This document shows positions 1-12,179 of a DNA stretch of 64,000 nt, one piece after another. Each line of letters opens with the position of its first letter. Position 1 is the stretch's first letter. The position numbers and the translations under genes are program-made. Below the pieces are notes generated by a model that was given only the letters and a program-made list of their open reading frames with translations, searched no databases and was not told the DNA's origin. This DNA is from Nageia nagi (Eukaryota; Pinophyta), in contig JBITNC010000001.1 of the NCBI GenBank assembly GCA_050084985.1, positions 109,988,001-110,052,000 of the forward strand, in the 5' to 3' direction.

Positions 1-660
1 ATTGTTATAAAAATTGAAAACCAATCGTCGGTGACCCAAAACAATCATCGGTATTTTAGGATGATCGTCGATGTCTGCCTAGTAATCGCTGGCAACTCTA
101 TAATAGTCGAATAGAAACTAGAAATAGTAAAAGAAAGTTGTAACATCTCATTCTTCTAAGATGCTATGGATAGAAGGGGTCAGTTACGACCTACAGTGGC
201 TTTTGACTCCCCCTTACCAGCCTTGGAAAATCTCACCTAAAAATCTATAAATACAAACCAAAATAAAGCAATAAGGGGCCCAAATTTTGAAGTAGGTTAA
301 TGTTGCCAAAATCTTGTGATCTCATACCTTTTATTGTTTTATGCTAGTTTCAATTTAATATATGTCATACATAGATGCTTTTGATGTTATTGTCTTTTGC
401 ATGTGTGTAGGATTTACAGGTTGTCCATATCAAGGAGAGAAGCAAGCAAATCAAAACAATGAAGATCTAATACTCTTATTTTGGCAAATGGCATTTGTAA
501 AAGTCTCTTCCAAGGGAAAATTGTATTTTGAGCTAAAAATCAATATAAATTTACAATTACAACATTTCTACCTATTTTACATAATTTGAAGTTTAGTGAA
601 AATCTAAGAATAATTGTATTTTATGTTATTCTACATTCCAGCTCTATTTTCACTATAACA
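1..660 (+). repeat. E1 5' LTR (3' portion)
   Basis: This aligns end to end with the last 678 bases of the LTR at 29893-30751. The final 300 bases differ at about 11 positions by eye. The first 110 bases are far more diverged, with the differences concentrated in four CpG-type boxes near 24-37, 45-57, 64-77 and 87-101. The LTR ends in CA at 660 directly before the primer-binding-site-like sequence. A 75-codon frame at 362-589 is not conserved in the other LTR. Confidence 0.9.
245..254 (+). promoter_or_regulatory. Putative TATA box of the E1 LTR
   Basis: The sequence CTATAAATAC lies in the LTR and is kept at 30336-30345 in the 3' LTR. It is a good plant TATA-box match, with a probable transcript start about 30 nt downstream. 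Confidence 0.6.
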
Positions 661-663
661 TTT

Positions 664-680
664 TGGCACTAGAAGGAGGG
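664..680 (+). other. E1 primer-binding site
   Basis: TGGCACTAGAAGGAGGG begins three bases after the LTR's terminal CA, where a tRNA 3' end would pair to prime minus-strand synthesis. I cannot assign the tRNA. The overlapping GGAGGGCTCCTCC at 674-686 can form a small hairpin. Confidence 0.7.
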
Positions 681-816
681 CTCCTCCATCATTGATAGGG
701 AGGATTTCTATGTTCAAATATAGTTATTCCTATTTTATTCACTGATTTCGATTGAGTTGTTCTATCTACTCACTTTAAAATTTTTTGTTGTGTTTTTACA
801 GTATGTTTGTTATATA

Positions 817-963
817 AATGCCAATGATTGGAATCGAACATCGACGACTCAAAAGGAATGCCAGTGATTTATAAAGTAATCCAAACTAAATGTTGGTGAT
901 TTTATCATAAATATCAACATTTTTATTGAATGCCAGTGATCTTTGTTTAAACACCGATGACTC
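817..963 (+). repeat. Six decayed CpG-type boxes in the E1 leader
   Basis: Six 13-14 nt boxes occur at 817-829, 837-850, 857-869, 889-901, 929-941 and 950-963 (for example AATGCCAATGATT, AACATCGACGACTC and AACACCGATGACTC). Each can be derived from AACGCCGGCGACTC using only C-to-T and G-to-A changes. This fits ancient CpG-rich repeats eroded by deamination. The inferred core CGCCGGCG is an 8-bp palindrome. Confidence 0.6.
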
Positions 964-1967
964 TTACTCCAGGTCTCCTTTTTGTTATTTATATAAAAAA
1001 AGAAAAATATATATATAATATATTGTTAAATTAGAAGGATACTTTTGATTGTGATTCCTTTGCCTAGAATACATATAGGAACAGATAGAAAAGGTTAAAG
1101 ATGTCTACCCTTACCACTCCATTGGAGGTCGAAGGGATATGTGACTCTTGGAGGAGTAATTGAACCTCACTTAATTAATTTATCTACATTTAATGGCTTT
1201 TTACTAAGTCTGCTCTTACCACTCCATTGGAGGTCGAAGAGATATGTGACTAGTAAGAAGAGGAAATTTATCACATATAAAACTCCCACAGCTGGAAGGA
1301 GTTAATGAACATCATTAAGAGGTTGGATAACGAATCACATTATAATTAAAAAGAACAACAGGGTTTATTAAGGTCAAGATCCACTTAAAATAAAATTTTG
1401 ATTGTATCACATTAAGATAAGATAAGTAAATGGACATGAATGTTTGGGAGGGTAGTATGCATAAATGTATTTTACTTGTTTAAATGCATTTCATAAGGCC
1501 TTAAAGGAATAATTGAACATTAACGAGTTGGATGTCACTACCAATCGTTAATTCTTACTTCTTTGTACCCACCAATATAACACACTTGAAGCCATAGAGC
1601 TAGTTACACTTGGAAGTGATGACCAAGGTGGCTTTTCCATACGTAGGAGTCAAAAAAGGAGACTCGTCTAGAACCAAGCCAAAAGCCATAGAGACTTGTA
1701 AACATTACTTAGAATTACCCAACCTACCTTGATTAACACTTGACTAGTCAAAACAAATTAGGAAAATTAAAAGACTAAAAATGAATAACTCATATCGTTC
1801 ATTTATTTCAGATATTTAAAAATATATGAAAAACTTAAAAAAGATAATCATATCGTTAAAAGGAAAACTTGCATGTAGGGTGTTTGTGCATTGAATTATC
1901 TTTTCAAAAATATAAACATAAAAGATAAAAATAAAATTTCTTTACGATGTTTGTTATAAAAGCCTAA

Positions 1968-1993
1968 AAAATAAATAAATAAATAAATAAAAA
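1968..1993 (+). repeat. AAAT microsatellite
   Basis: A short run of about six AAAT units lies in the E1 leader. Confidence 0.8.
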
Positions 1994-2526
1994 ATGTTCA
2001 AATACTCAATTGACATGTTTCATTTATGGAATGATATAATAGGTCATATAAAGGAATATATTTTAAAAGATGTTAAAAGTTGATTTTATTTAAGTTTTTT
2101 ACTTTGAACCCCCTTTGTAACAAATAGAAACATAGGCGTGTGTCAGTCACTCTAGATCCATACAAATCTTCAATTGTTGAGAACAATTAAAAGGCCTTTG
2201 AATTTTATCATTATGAGGTTTGTCTTGGTTGCATTTTAAAATTATGTTCCTTTTCCTATCAAAGTAAAACCAAAAATACAGAGACTATGGTCACATCTTG
2301 CCAAGACAACCTTAGATACTTATTCTACTTCAAAGGTCATTAAGAGTGATTTTTATATTGACATTAAAAAGCTTTTACCATACTTAGCAAAGATAGAACA
2401 ATGTACCATACCTCTTTTTCAATCCTCAGAAAGCCTTGTTAGACCCATGAAGAGTTAGAGTATAGTTCTTCCATTCCTTCGCCCTCATCATGGGATGAAT
2501 ATGATTTTAAAGAAGAGGAGCATGAC

Positions 2527-3806
2527 ATGAATCTTGAAGACCTTTCAGAGCATTCCTCAGAATTGCAATTTCATTCTCCTCCCCTTCTAGAGGCTACAAT
2601 ACCTTCTATCGATTCCCATGAATCTCATAATATTCTTGAGTTCAAGGATGAAACTTGTTCACTCTCATCACAAGTAGAAATTGAAGAGCCTCACATAAGA
2701 ATTAAAAAATCCATAGATTGTATTATTGAATCTCAAGAATTTCAATCACAAAGAAATGAAAAATATAAAAATAAAATTTCCAAAGCTAACACACATGAGC
2801 TTAGGAATGAACATCCATGTGGGGAAACAACACATCATGATAATGATACAAATTTTTATGAGGATGAATGTTGTTCGAACCCACTAAAAATACCTTCAAA
2901 ATATCAAACTAGCTTGATGAAAAATTGGGAATGTGATAAAGAAGATAGCCCTACAACAAATAAATTACTTAGGAATATTTTCTATGATGAAAAAGATAAG
3001 AATATTTTGCAAAGGGAATCCCATAAACAACAACAAGCATGTATTTCTCACAACCAACATGAGAAATTCTTCAACAAAATGAGACAAGAAGAGATGAGGC
3101 AAAAGCATGATGTAAAAACTTATGCAAACCAAAAGAGTCAAGCTTGGGCACAATTATCATCACCTCCTAATTACCAAGTATGGAGATATCAAGACTCTTA
3201 CTCTAATCAACAAAGAGAATTGCCTCTTGAGAGCTTATATTATCAACCTCAAAGCCCCTCTTCACAAGCTAGGATAACTGACCCCACCTATCAAAAAACA
3301 CTTCATAGGGCTAGGTCTTGTATGGAAGATTTTGATAGAATGACCTTGTATTTAGTAAGAACCTCGCAAACAACTCCTCAATGTAAGATCTCAAACAAAT
3401 TCTTCTATGATCCTTACTCTTGTGAGAAACCCTCATCGCAAGAAAAATGTAGAAAAGCTTTAGCCTAACAATTCAAGGTAGGAGAGATACCCTCTTTTGC
3501 AGAGTTGGAGGCAAAGAGAAAATACATAGAGAGAGATTGTGAAGAAACTATAAATTTTAGTAAAAGATATGAAGATGTTCAAAGTAAGTTAGAAGAGGAA
3601 GCCAAACTTAGAAAAGAATATAGAACTCGAAGAAAAAGAAAAGCAAGAGCTTGAAAAACAATGACAAATTTTTGATAAGGTAAAACAAGAAGTTAGAGAT
3701 AGTTGGTTACTTCATGAGAAGTCTCAACAAAATAAAGTATAACCATTTACAACTCTTAGAAATCCAATGCAAGGGCATCATTTACCTTCTAATCTTCCAT
3801 CATTAC
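2527..3806 (+). pseudogene. gag: E1 gag, N-terminal part, interrupted by E2
   Basis: A 313-codon open frame (2527-3468) ends at TAA. The same frame then continues for about 60 codons rich in Glu, Lys and Arg (AELEAKRKYIERD, KLEEEAKLRKEY), typical of a coiled coil, before a further TGA. The open part is polar, rich in Ser, Gln, Glu and Lys, with no membrane segment or domain I recognise. E2 is inserted at 3807, and a Ser/Leu/Pro-rich frame resumes after 16296 and leads into the capsid region, so this is the amino-terminal extension of one Gag. The first ATG of the open frame is at 2527, but stop-free codons upstream suggest the original start was earlier. Confidence 0.65.
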
Positions 3807-5012
3807 TGTTGATTAGGATTGTGTAATGTATGCGCCATAAACAATCTTAACCAAAGTAAATCAAGAATGGATTATGGTGACAGTTTGATCTTCAAAGAAG
3901 GTTGGTTCCTTATACATTGGGTGTAGGACAAGTAACAGGAAAGAAAATAAAAGGACTAGAGTGCAAGGAATTTAAGCAAAAGGCTTAGGGTAACAAGAAA
4001 GAAAGCAAAGGTGAATCACTAGTTCAGCATGGGCTTTCATAGTGTGTGAAACCTTGGTCTGAATCTAGTGTAGCAGCTATAGTACAAGCTCTCACTCTCT
4101 AATAGTTTCCTAGCTTTACTCTACCATGTATGCAGACACAGTTTTACTAACAGCTTGCAATTATCATTTAGGAAACATGCCAAGCTACCATAATGTAACC
4201 TAATTAAGAATAACAATTACGAGTGCTAGATAAGAAAGGTCAAGATGGTATCATATTACTAACGAAAAACTACAAGTCTTCGAGAACAAATGTAAAGAGC
4301 AATACTAGGGCTTCTAACCCTTTTTCCTTTGTTTATTCCTTACTTATACTGAAGTAACAATAGTTACAAGAATTGCAGAATAGAAACATTTACAAAATGG
4401 TTTTAAGATTCTAGCCTTCTTTTAACTGATACTACCTAAATACGCCACTTGGTAGAATATTACAAAAATTGGGCAAATTGTAGATGATACGGCTTCTTGA
4501 TAACTATGATCTGACCTCTCATTGACCTCATCTCTTTCAAGATATTCTACTTACTGGCTCTGACTATTCAATTTCTCTCTGCTAACCTCATCACTTTTGG
4601 GATCTGATTTCATTCAAAAATGTGAACATTGTTCTACCCATGATGTCATCTTCATACTTCTAGAACTCTTCACTTTACTGATTATGGATTTTTGATAACC
4701 CTTTTTGCTAACCTCATCTCTACATTTCAGAATGCTCTACTCACTAGCTCTAGCTATTCAATCACTCCTTGCTGACCTCATCGCTTTTCGGATCTAGTTT
4801 TTGAGTTAAAGTCTAAAATTGCTGACATCATCTCTTCCAAGACCTGAGTTACTCAACATTAACTTTGAGGGGCTTTACTTCTTTCATAATGATGTAATTA
4901 CTTTTGAAAATAGTTCTTAAAACCCATTATGATTATGCTTAGCTTACATCACCTCTAGAAGTGATCATACTTTCAGAAGAACCTTGGAGTAATGATTATG
5001 TATTGATATACA
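3807..5012 (-). repeat. E2 3' LTR
   Basis: This is the left LTR, with ends TGTTGATTAGG and TATTGATATACA as read on the plus strand. It contains a partly duplicated segment (near 4505-4625 and 4700-4820) built round repeated TGACCTCATC/TGACATCATC motifs. The sequence just inside it (5013-5035) is not purine-rich on the coding strand. Instead it reads TTTTGGCGACATCTATGGG on the plus strand, which looks like a primer-binding site of the opposite polarity. Confidence 0.9.
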
Positions 5013-8000
5013 TTTTGGCGACATCTATGGGAAAATTTCACCAATTAGAAAGAAATTTTAGAACCCAAAATCTTATTTGAATGAATCAATGAATCAAAAT
5101 TTAGTTTTGTATACTCAGGAGTTGCTCAACCTTACTCTAGTCTGCAGGGATCCCAAAAAAATCCTTTAGCCTTACATGGGCTAAAGCTGTAGTGTTCAAA
5201 ATTTCATAAGACACATGAGAATATTTTCTCAACAATTGCTAAATTTGAAAGCTATTGTTCATAAAAGAATCAAAGAATTTTATCAAATTGGTTTCATCAA
5301 ATGAAACCAAGAGCATATCAATATCATTAGTGCTTTGAATCATGCTCTGTAGACCACTCAAAAACTCAGCTTCAAAGACAAGCGAGCCATCGCTTCTCCA
5401 TAACTTTGGGATTTTGGATGCATTTAATCCTTGAATCTTTGACTTCAGGTTTTCCATTTCTTATGTCTGGTGTAGGACATTACTTTTGATCTCTTGACAA
5501 ACCCATTTCCCCCTCACTGGGTAATCAATTATCGACATGAGCTCCACTCGATCACTAATATTATAAGACTGTAGCTTTTCATTCAAGAGGCCGTTCAGTC
5601 TCTTATTTTCTTACTTAGCCTATTCTGAAATGGGATTCAAAATATTTTCACATCTGGTGACCTCAACCTCAAGCCTTTTGAGCTCTAATAAACATGATTC
5701 TATATGGTCTCTCAGATGAATCAAATCTTTGATTTCCTATGCCCTCAACTCCCAAAATCTTTTCTTCATATTTAACAAAAAGGATTTGTCTACCTTATTC
5801 ACATTCAAACTTGATTGGAGTTGCGCTATGTTAGCATTCAAACCGCTAATCTCTGCTACTCTGGTAGCTATCTCAGCATCTCTTTGAGAGATGATGGCAT
5901 CTTTTTGGCTCAAAATGTCTATTGTAGGAGCCATCGCTAAACTAGTCTTCAAAATTGATATATTATTTTTAGTAGCTTTAAATTTTAATTTCTGAGTGTC
6001 TAATTACTACTTCATAGCTTCATGGGCCTTTTGCAGCTTATTATACTTGACCTCCAACTTTATCAGCTCTGATATGTTGAGGTCTACTGCAGTTTGAAAG
6101 AGCTCATTTTTATCACTTCAAGATATGCTTCATGTGTTGATTTTTACCCAAGTATTCATAGCAGATAGATCACTTTGCCCCTTTTGTGGGTCTTGGGCAA
6201 TAGCCATTTCAAGCACCTTATGCTTTAGATCCATTGAAATCTAGAGCCTTACCAGATTATCTGAAACTAGGAGCTTCTTGACCTGCTTCTACATCTATGC
6301 ATCTTGTCCCTATTTCATCTATTGGTACTACTACATAATTCCATCCATAGATACTTGTTGTCCTAATATCATAATGAAAGGAGATTTGGTGCTCAACTCT
6401 TGAGAGGAGGAGACCATGATCTGCTGTGTCGGTGTTATGAGGCTAGCTTGACTGGGCCCAAGGACACTACTACTGGATGGATTCATAATAAAAAGTGTTG
6501 GAATGAATGAAGGAGAGGATGATGGAGGTAGAGATGGTGGATGTGATGATGTTATTGTAGTGATGCTAATGATGGGGGGAATTTGTGGGCTGGATGCAAG
6601 GGGAAGGGAACTTTGCCATTAGATAGGTGGTGGTGGTGTTATGAGAGATTGAATGGGTGAAGCTAGAATGGTTACTAGAATTTGTAGGAGTGAAATTGGA
6701 ATGGAAATGGGCATGATAGAAATAGATAGAGAAGGAGTAAGAGAAATAGGGGAAGAGGGAGTAGAGAGCATACCTGATGGAGTAGGGCTCTTCCTTCTTC
6801 TCTTTGGTAATGGTGGGAGTGGTGCCTTCTCCTTTTGGACTTTTCTTTTCAAGGTAAACACTCTCCCAGGCCTCCTAGCTACTATTTTTGTAGAAACTTC
6901 CCTGGTTTCTTCCTTGGGTTGCTCCTCCTGAGCTGATGCTTAGGACCTTACACATCCCTACTCTCTCTCCTCATCATTATCATCTGAACATTCATCTACA
7001 AGGATGTCTATGGGATGTTCTATTCTCCACATCTCTTCAAATTTATCATCCAAATCAAAATCTAAAGGGGTATTCTAATTTCCAAATTCAATTCGGTACT
7101 GGGTGAAGGTAGCTATTTTTTCCTCACTCCAGCCCTGATCTCTTAAGGTCTTTAGAGACTTTTTTGAGATGGAATCTATTTTTGGGTCAAAATTTGCTTT
7201 CTTGCTATAAAAACCCAACCATGGTGGCAATAAATCCTTATTAATCAAGGTAGTGGGCATTACCTTGCCTTCATGTTCTGGGTTTCACCAATTAAGTAGA
7301 TCTAGCCTAGATTCAGCTCTAAAACCTAGGGGATTGGGCTAGCTCCTCAACCTCTTACTAAAGATATCCTCAGGATCATATAGAAAATATTGACTAAGTT
7401 TTTTCAATTTTAAATTCAATAATTTACCTTTTAATTATTCACTTGCTCCTCTGCTTTGAAGCACCAAGTCATGCACTTTATGATGAAGGGCATAAACTAT
7501 CCTCTTTTTTGCTACAGCTCCATATTTAAAATCTATATAATCCATTTATCTAGCATATTCCATGCTAAAAACCCAATCCATTACATGGACTAGTAGTAAG
7601 AAAGGAGCCCCAAAAAACCCATAAAGCCTGATGAAAGTCCCCTCCTCTATGAAGAACCAGTCCCTGGTCTCTCCATGGGGCATCCGGAGGTAAAGCTTGG
7701 AAGCTATTGATAATATTGGAACTATGGGGGTAAATAAACTCATTGCAAGAACCAAAAAGTTTTCTACAAAGAAGTAATAATCTACTGAGGACCTCACCTC
7801 CTTAGTCCATTTTGTCCACTAGCTTCTGAGACCCACTTTCATTAGTCTGAACCAAGGTTAAATTCTTGAAAATACTAACATTTTGGTGGATCATCATCCA
7901 AACAACATGTGACACATATGCAAAATGAAATCCCTCACTAATATTTTCTAATTGTTTAGACATTCCATTTGAAAGGGCAATAGCCCAGTCATACATTGTA

Positions 8001-8578
8001 GGAGAGATTAGGTGAGAAATCTGGTATGCGATAGCTAATTTTGATGGTGAGACATACCTATCTATCTCTTCACCTGCTACTATGGATAACATGGACAATA
8101 ACAATTGTAGATGTGTAAAACAATTGGAGAGCAGGAGCTCAAAACTAGGGAACTCTATAAACTTTATGGTCCCAGCTGCTTTTTTATTTAGCCAGGCCAT
8201 GATATTTGATCTCAAATTGGAACTAGGTGTCATATAGCAATCAATGTGCATAAGGGAATGCATAGGGAAGGGTGGATTAAAAGCCTTTGCTACTAAAATG
8301 GAATCCAAGTTTAGGATAGTCTTTCCTTGTAGGTCTCTGACAATTCTAGTTGCAGGATCAAATGCCCCCCTTATAACCTCTATCAACTCAGGAGCAGGAA
8401 AGCATCTATGGGGAATGAAGTACATGAGACCCAACCCCATTAGTGAATGTGCTATATGATTAAAACTAAAGTTTGGGCACTTACCTTCAACGGTGCCCTT
8501 AGGGTTCTTATTTTGAGCTGTAATTTTAGTATCCCATAATAATTCCATGGAATCTATTATTTTCCTTGCTATCTTCAT
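5013..8578 (-). pseudogene. E2 ORF3: long extra coding frame downstream of integrase
   Basis: A broken reading frame of more than 1,000 codons runs from ATG at 8578 to the LTR, in the same sense as gag-pol. Clear open pieces are 8578-7802 (258 codons), 7797-7546, 7260-7075, 6861-6619, 5952-5737 and 5457-5239. The first ~350 codons look globular, with hydrophobic stretches such as LLLSMLSIV and FLLLVHVMDW. An acidic stretch (LVDECSDDNDEERE) follows. Next come a basic patch PPLPKRRRKSPTP that could be a nuclear signal and a Pro/Ser/Ile-rich segment. The last ~350 codons have coiled-coil character (IISQRDAEIATRVAEISGLN). Coding-like sequence of another frame extends upstream to about 8760. I do not recognise a family. 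The position is that of env-like or accessory frames, but no signal peptide or clear envelope feature is seen. Confidence 0.6.
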
Positions 8579-9087
8579 CGATGATCATGAGCTCATTCTG
8601 TTTACTTGTGCTACACTTCTCAACTCTTCTTGTCTCACTTCTATCACCCTTAACTGGCACTTTGCTTTTCTTAGATTCTTTTGCTATATTCCATAGCTCC
8701 TGGTAATGCGCAGTAGATACTAGCTTTGCAAATTTGTAAACAAATGCTCTTTATGAATTCTAGAATTTAGGTATTTTTGGTGAGTAGTGCTCTTGGTCCT
8801 TTTATAGCTCATTTCATTGATTGATGCACAATCTCTCTAAACACATGAAATATCCTCATGGATAGTAGCATTAATAATTGATTTGGTATTATACACTCTT
8901 TTCGAGAACTTTGAGATTTGATTTTCTATACCCTTTTGGAAACTTCAATTCTGCCAATGCAAAAGTACAACTACCATTAACACTAAGTTACTAATAAATG
9001 ACTGACACCTGTAATAACAACTTGAAATAAATGCAAACAGCACACTATTTACAATTTGTGTACAAAATCATGTCTTTTCAAAAATCA

Positions 9088-10215
9088 CTATCCTATGCTT
9101 GTGGTCTTATATCGCTTTAGGTGTTGTCCATTAACTGAAATCAACAATTTGCACCCATTTAATTTTGCCAGCTCAAAGGCATTTTTCCTAATGCATTTAG
9201 CTACTACATAGGGTCCAGACCACATGGATCCAAATTTTTTGTGTTTCCCAAGTTTAGCTCTATCTTCATCCCATTTCAACACTAAATCTCCTTCTCTAAA
9301 AGTATCTAGAGTTGATTTTCGACTGTCAAACCATTTTTTTACTATTTCATATCTTCTTTGAAGGTCTTGATATGATTGATTTTAGAGCTCTTCTAAATGC
9401 AATAGTTCATTCATCTGAACCTTGAGAGATTCAAAATCCTTGCCATATTCCTGCAAAACTTTTAAAATTAGAAGCTCAGAATGACTTGGTAATACCACCC
9501 TTTTACCGTATACCAACGTATATGGGTTGGTTTTAATGGCTGATTTTACTGTGATCCTATCTGCCTACAATGCCCAATTAAGCTTTTTGTGCCAAGTTCG
9601 AGGATTATCTTCCACTATTCTTTTAAGGTTCTGAAACAAATTCTTATTTGTATACTTAGCCAAACCATTACCCTAGGGGTAATAGTTTGAGGAGGTCTTC
9701 CAATAGATACCTAATCTCATAGCAAAATCAGTAACTTCAGCTCCTACGAATGCTAAGACATTATCCAAAATTATCATTTGGGGAATACCATACCTGGTAA
9801 TCAACTTTTCTATAAATCTTAGAATAGTCTTTTGATTTGCCTCCTTTACGGCCTTTGCTTCCACCCATCTGGTGAAAAAGTCTATAGCAGTAAGGATGAA
9901 TTTATGTCTAGAAAAGGAGTTTGGATTGATGACTTCGATAAAATCTAGCCCCCACTGTTGGAAGGGTTCTTCTACTTGGATTGGTTCCAATGGTAATGTC
10001 ACATTTCTCTTTCTTCCTATGTACCTTTGACACTTTTCATAATTTTGTGCCTTTACAAAAGCATCTTTGAACATAGTAGGCCAGTAATATCCTGCCTAAA
10101 TAATCTTACCCACTATTGTGTATCCAGAGTAATGACCTCCAGACCCTCCGGAATGGAACTCTTTAATGAGCTTAGTTGACTTTGTCATAGGTACACATCT
10201 TAACAAAATGCCATC
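9088..10215 (-). pseudogene. int: E2 integrase
   Basis: Reading from 10215 down, the zinc-binding region GGSGGHYSGYTIVGKI...NYEKCQRY keeps one CxxC-type cysteine, while the other is Tyr. The catalytic core follows: WGLDFIEVI supplies the first Asp and MIILDN the second. The third acidic residue region reads YYP-stop-GNGLAKYTNKN, so the expected Glu is Lys. The C-terminal part (LKWDEDRAKLGKHKKFGSMW, GPYVVAKC) is the usual basic tail before NGQHLKRY. Stops interrupt it and the replaced Glu alone would abolish activity. Confidence 0.85.
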
Positions 10216-10299
10216 ATAATTTCTTCTATAAAGTATCTGATCTATCTCCATGTAATTCTGGGAATGTATACTAAATCACCTTCTTTGGGATGCATTCAT

Positions 10300-11790
10300 G
10301 TTTCCTGGCTATTTTCTAGTCTCAAAATATTTATTTAACTGCTCCATCCAATCCTTTGTTGTATCTTTGGATATGGATTTTAGGGTTTCTTGTTTAATAA
10401 AGTATACCATCCCTTTTTCTGGTATCATAGGTTTTGCAAGTTGCTCACAAAGTGCTCTTCCTTTTATGAGCTTGGTGGGCCAAATTTCCACATCGTATTT
10501 TAGAATTTTTGAAATCCACCTGGGTCTTCCTTCTCCCAATTCTCCCTGCATAACATAAGACCTAACATCTAGGTGTATGGTTAGAATCAAAATCCTACTC
10601 TAAGAAATGTAATGTTTTAACTTACTGAGCGCTTTCACAATAGCTAGGACCTATTTTTCAATGAAAGTGTATTTTTCCTCACAACTGTTCATAGTCTGGC
10701 TGAAAAATGTGACTGGGTATTCTTCATTCCTTTTGTACTTCTAGGTTAAAATGACTGCAACACTAGTATCTGAACCATATGCATACAAAATAAATTCTTT
10801 GCTAAAATTTGGATTTCTCAGTACAGGAGCTTTTGTAATTGCTACCTTGATTTTCTAAAAAGCTTCTTTACCTTCCTCAGTCCATACAAAAGGAGTATCT
10901 TTTTTTAGCATCTAGGTGATAGGTTTGATAATGTTTGAGAAATCCTGAATAAATCTTTTGACAAAGTTAATCTGACCCAGAAAAGACTATAAAGACTTCT
11001 TATTATATAGGAGAGACAAGTCATTTATAGCTTTAACTCTATCTGGATCAATAGCCCACCCCTCTTTTGAAATGACATGGCCCAATAATTTACCCTCATC
11101 TACTATGAAGATAGACTTCTTAGGATTTAGGGATATACCATACCTCTTACATTTGATGAAGGCTTGCTCCAGATGTTGAACATGCATGTTTCTATCATGA
11201 GAGAAAATAGTAATATCATCCAGGTATACCAATAGACTCTTATTTACCATCTCTCCAAATGCATAATCCATAGCTCTCTGAAAGGTAGCTCCTGCATTGG
11301 ATAGTCCAAAAGGCATCCTCTAAAAAGCAAATGTGCCCCATTTAGTTGTAAAAGTTGTTTTAAATTGATCTTCATTCCAAACCCAAATCTGATTGTACCC
11401 AAAGAAACTATCTATCAAAGAGAACTATTCAACACCAGCTATAGTGTTTAGTATCTACTCCATTGGTGGTAAGGGATAGTGATCTTTCAAAGATACTCTA
11501 TTTAAGCCCCAGAAATCCACACACAACCTTATCTCACCATTTTTCTTCTAGATAGGCACAAGATTGGCTACCCAAGTGGAATGCTTGATAGGATAAATTA
11601 TCCCAACCTTGTACAATTTTAGGACCTCTTGCTTCAAGGCAACTTCAATCTTAGGGTTTACTAGTCTTTATTTTTGTCTGATCAGTTTAGCATCATCTAT
11701 CAACTCGATTGTATGCTATATCACTAATTTATCAAAAACCTTTAAATCATCATAAGACCAAGCAATGACATCAACATATGTTCTACATAA
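10300..11790 (-). pseudogene. pol: E2 reverse transcriptase and RNase H
   Basis: The RT motifs are in order on the minus strand: [20 protein letters not shown] near 11540, SLIDSFFGYNQI near 11420, MPFGLSNAGATFQRAMD near 11280 and the catalytic VYLDDITIFSHD near 11215. RLVNPKIEVALKQEVLKLY and GIIYPIKHS precede them. The best open piece is 109 codons (10987-11316). A Ty3-type RNase H follows (FILYAYGSDTSVAVIL, EEKYTFIEKQVLAIVKAL, then WISKILKYDVEIW near 10480). Stops, mostly TAG or TGA where Gln, Trp or Arg is expected, break it into pieces. A spacer then leads into integrase. Confidence 0.9.
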
Positions 11791-12179
11791 TTGTACAATT
11801 TCTTGAATCTATTCTAGAGTATTAGATATACCAATTTTTAATGGCTTACCTAGAAAGACTTCATGTTCTTTATAGTTATCTAGGTTTATATGCATACCTC
11901 TTCTCTTTACTTGGTCACTTCTATCAAAAAATCCTTTGAATGGAACCAAATCCTTAGGGATTTTATTATTATTTAGCTAAATTATGTCTTGCTCTTGGAA
12001 AACTTCGAAGTCCTCTTCTCTTACTGCATGACATACATCTTGTTGTAATAAAAACTGGTTAATTTGAGCCTCATCCTGAAAAACTTGCCAAAAGGAATCA
12101 TTATCCAGAATTGATGGCCTAAAAATGAGCTGAACACCCTTCCTCTAAAACCAATCATTGGTAGGATCAAAATTGGCTC

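Larger units (their letters stand above)
681..2526 (+). other. E1 untranslated leader
   Basis: About 1.8 kb between the primer-binding site and gag has no convincing reading frame. It holds a cluster of six decayed CpG-type boxes (817-963), a short AAAT run and two copies of a segment around TTACCACTCCATTGGAGGTC (near 1109 and 1216). In-frame codons without stops extend from 2527 back to about 2440, so translation may start upstream of 2527 or have lost its start. Confidence 0.6.

Noticed and set aside
362-589. 75-codon frame in the E1 LTR
   Set aside because: The 3' LTR copy has a stop inside it, and it resembles no protein I know.
6653-6931. 92-codon plus-strand frame
   Set aside because: It is the complement of the Pro/Ser-rich and basic part of E2 ORF3.
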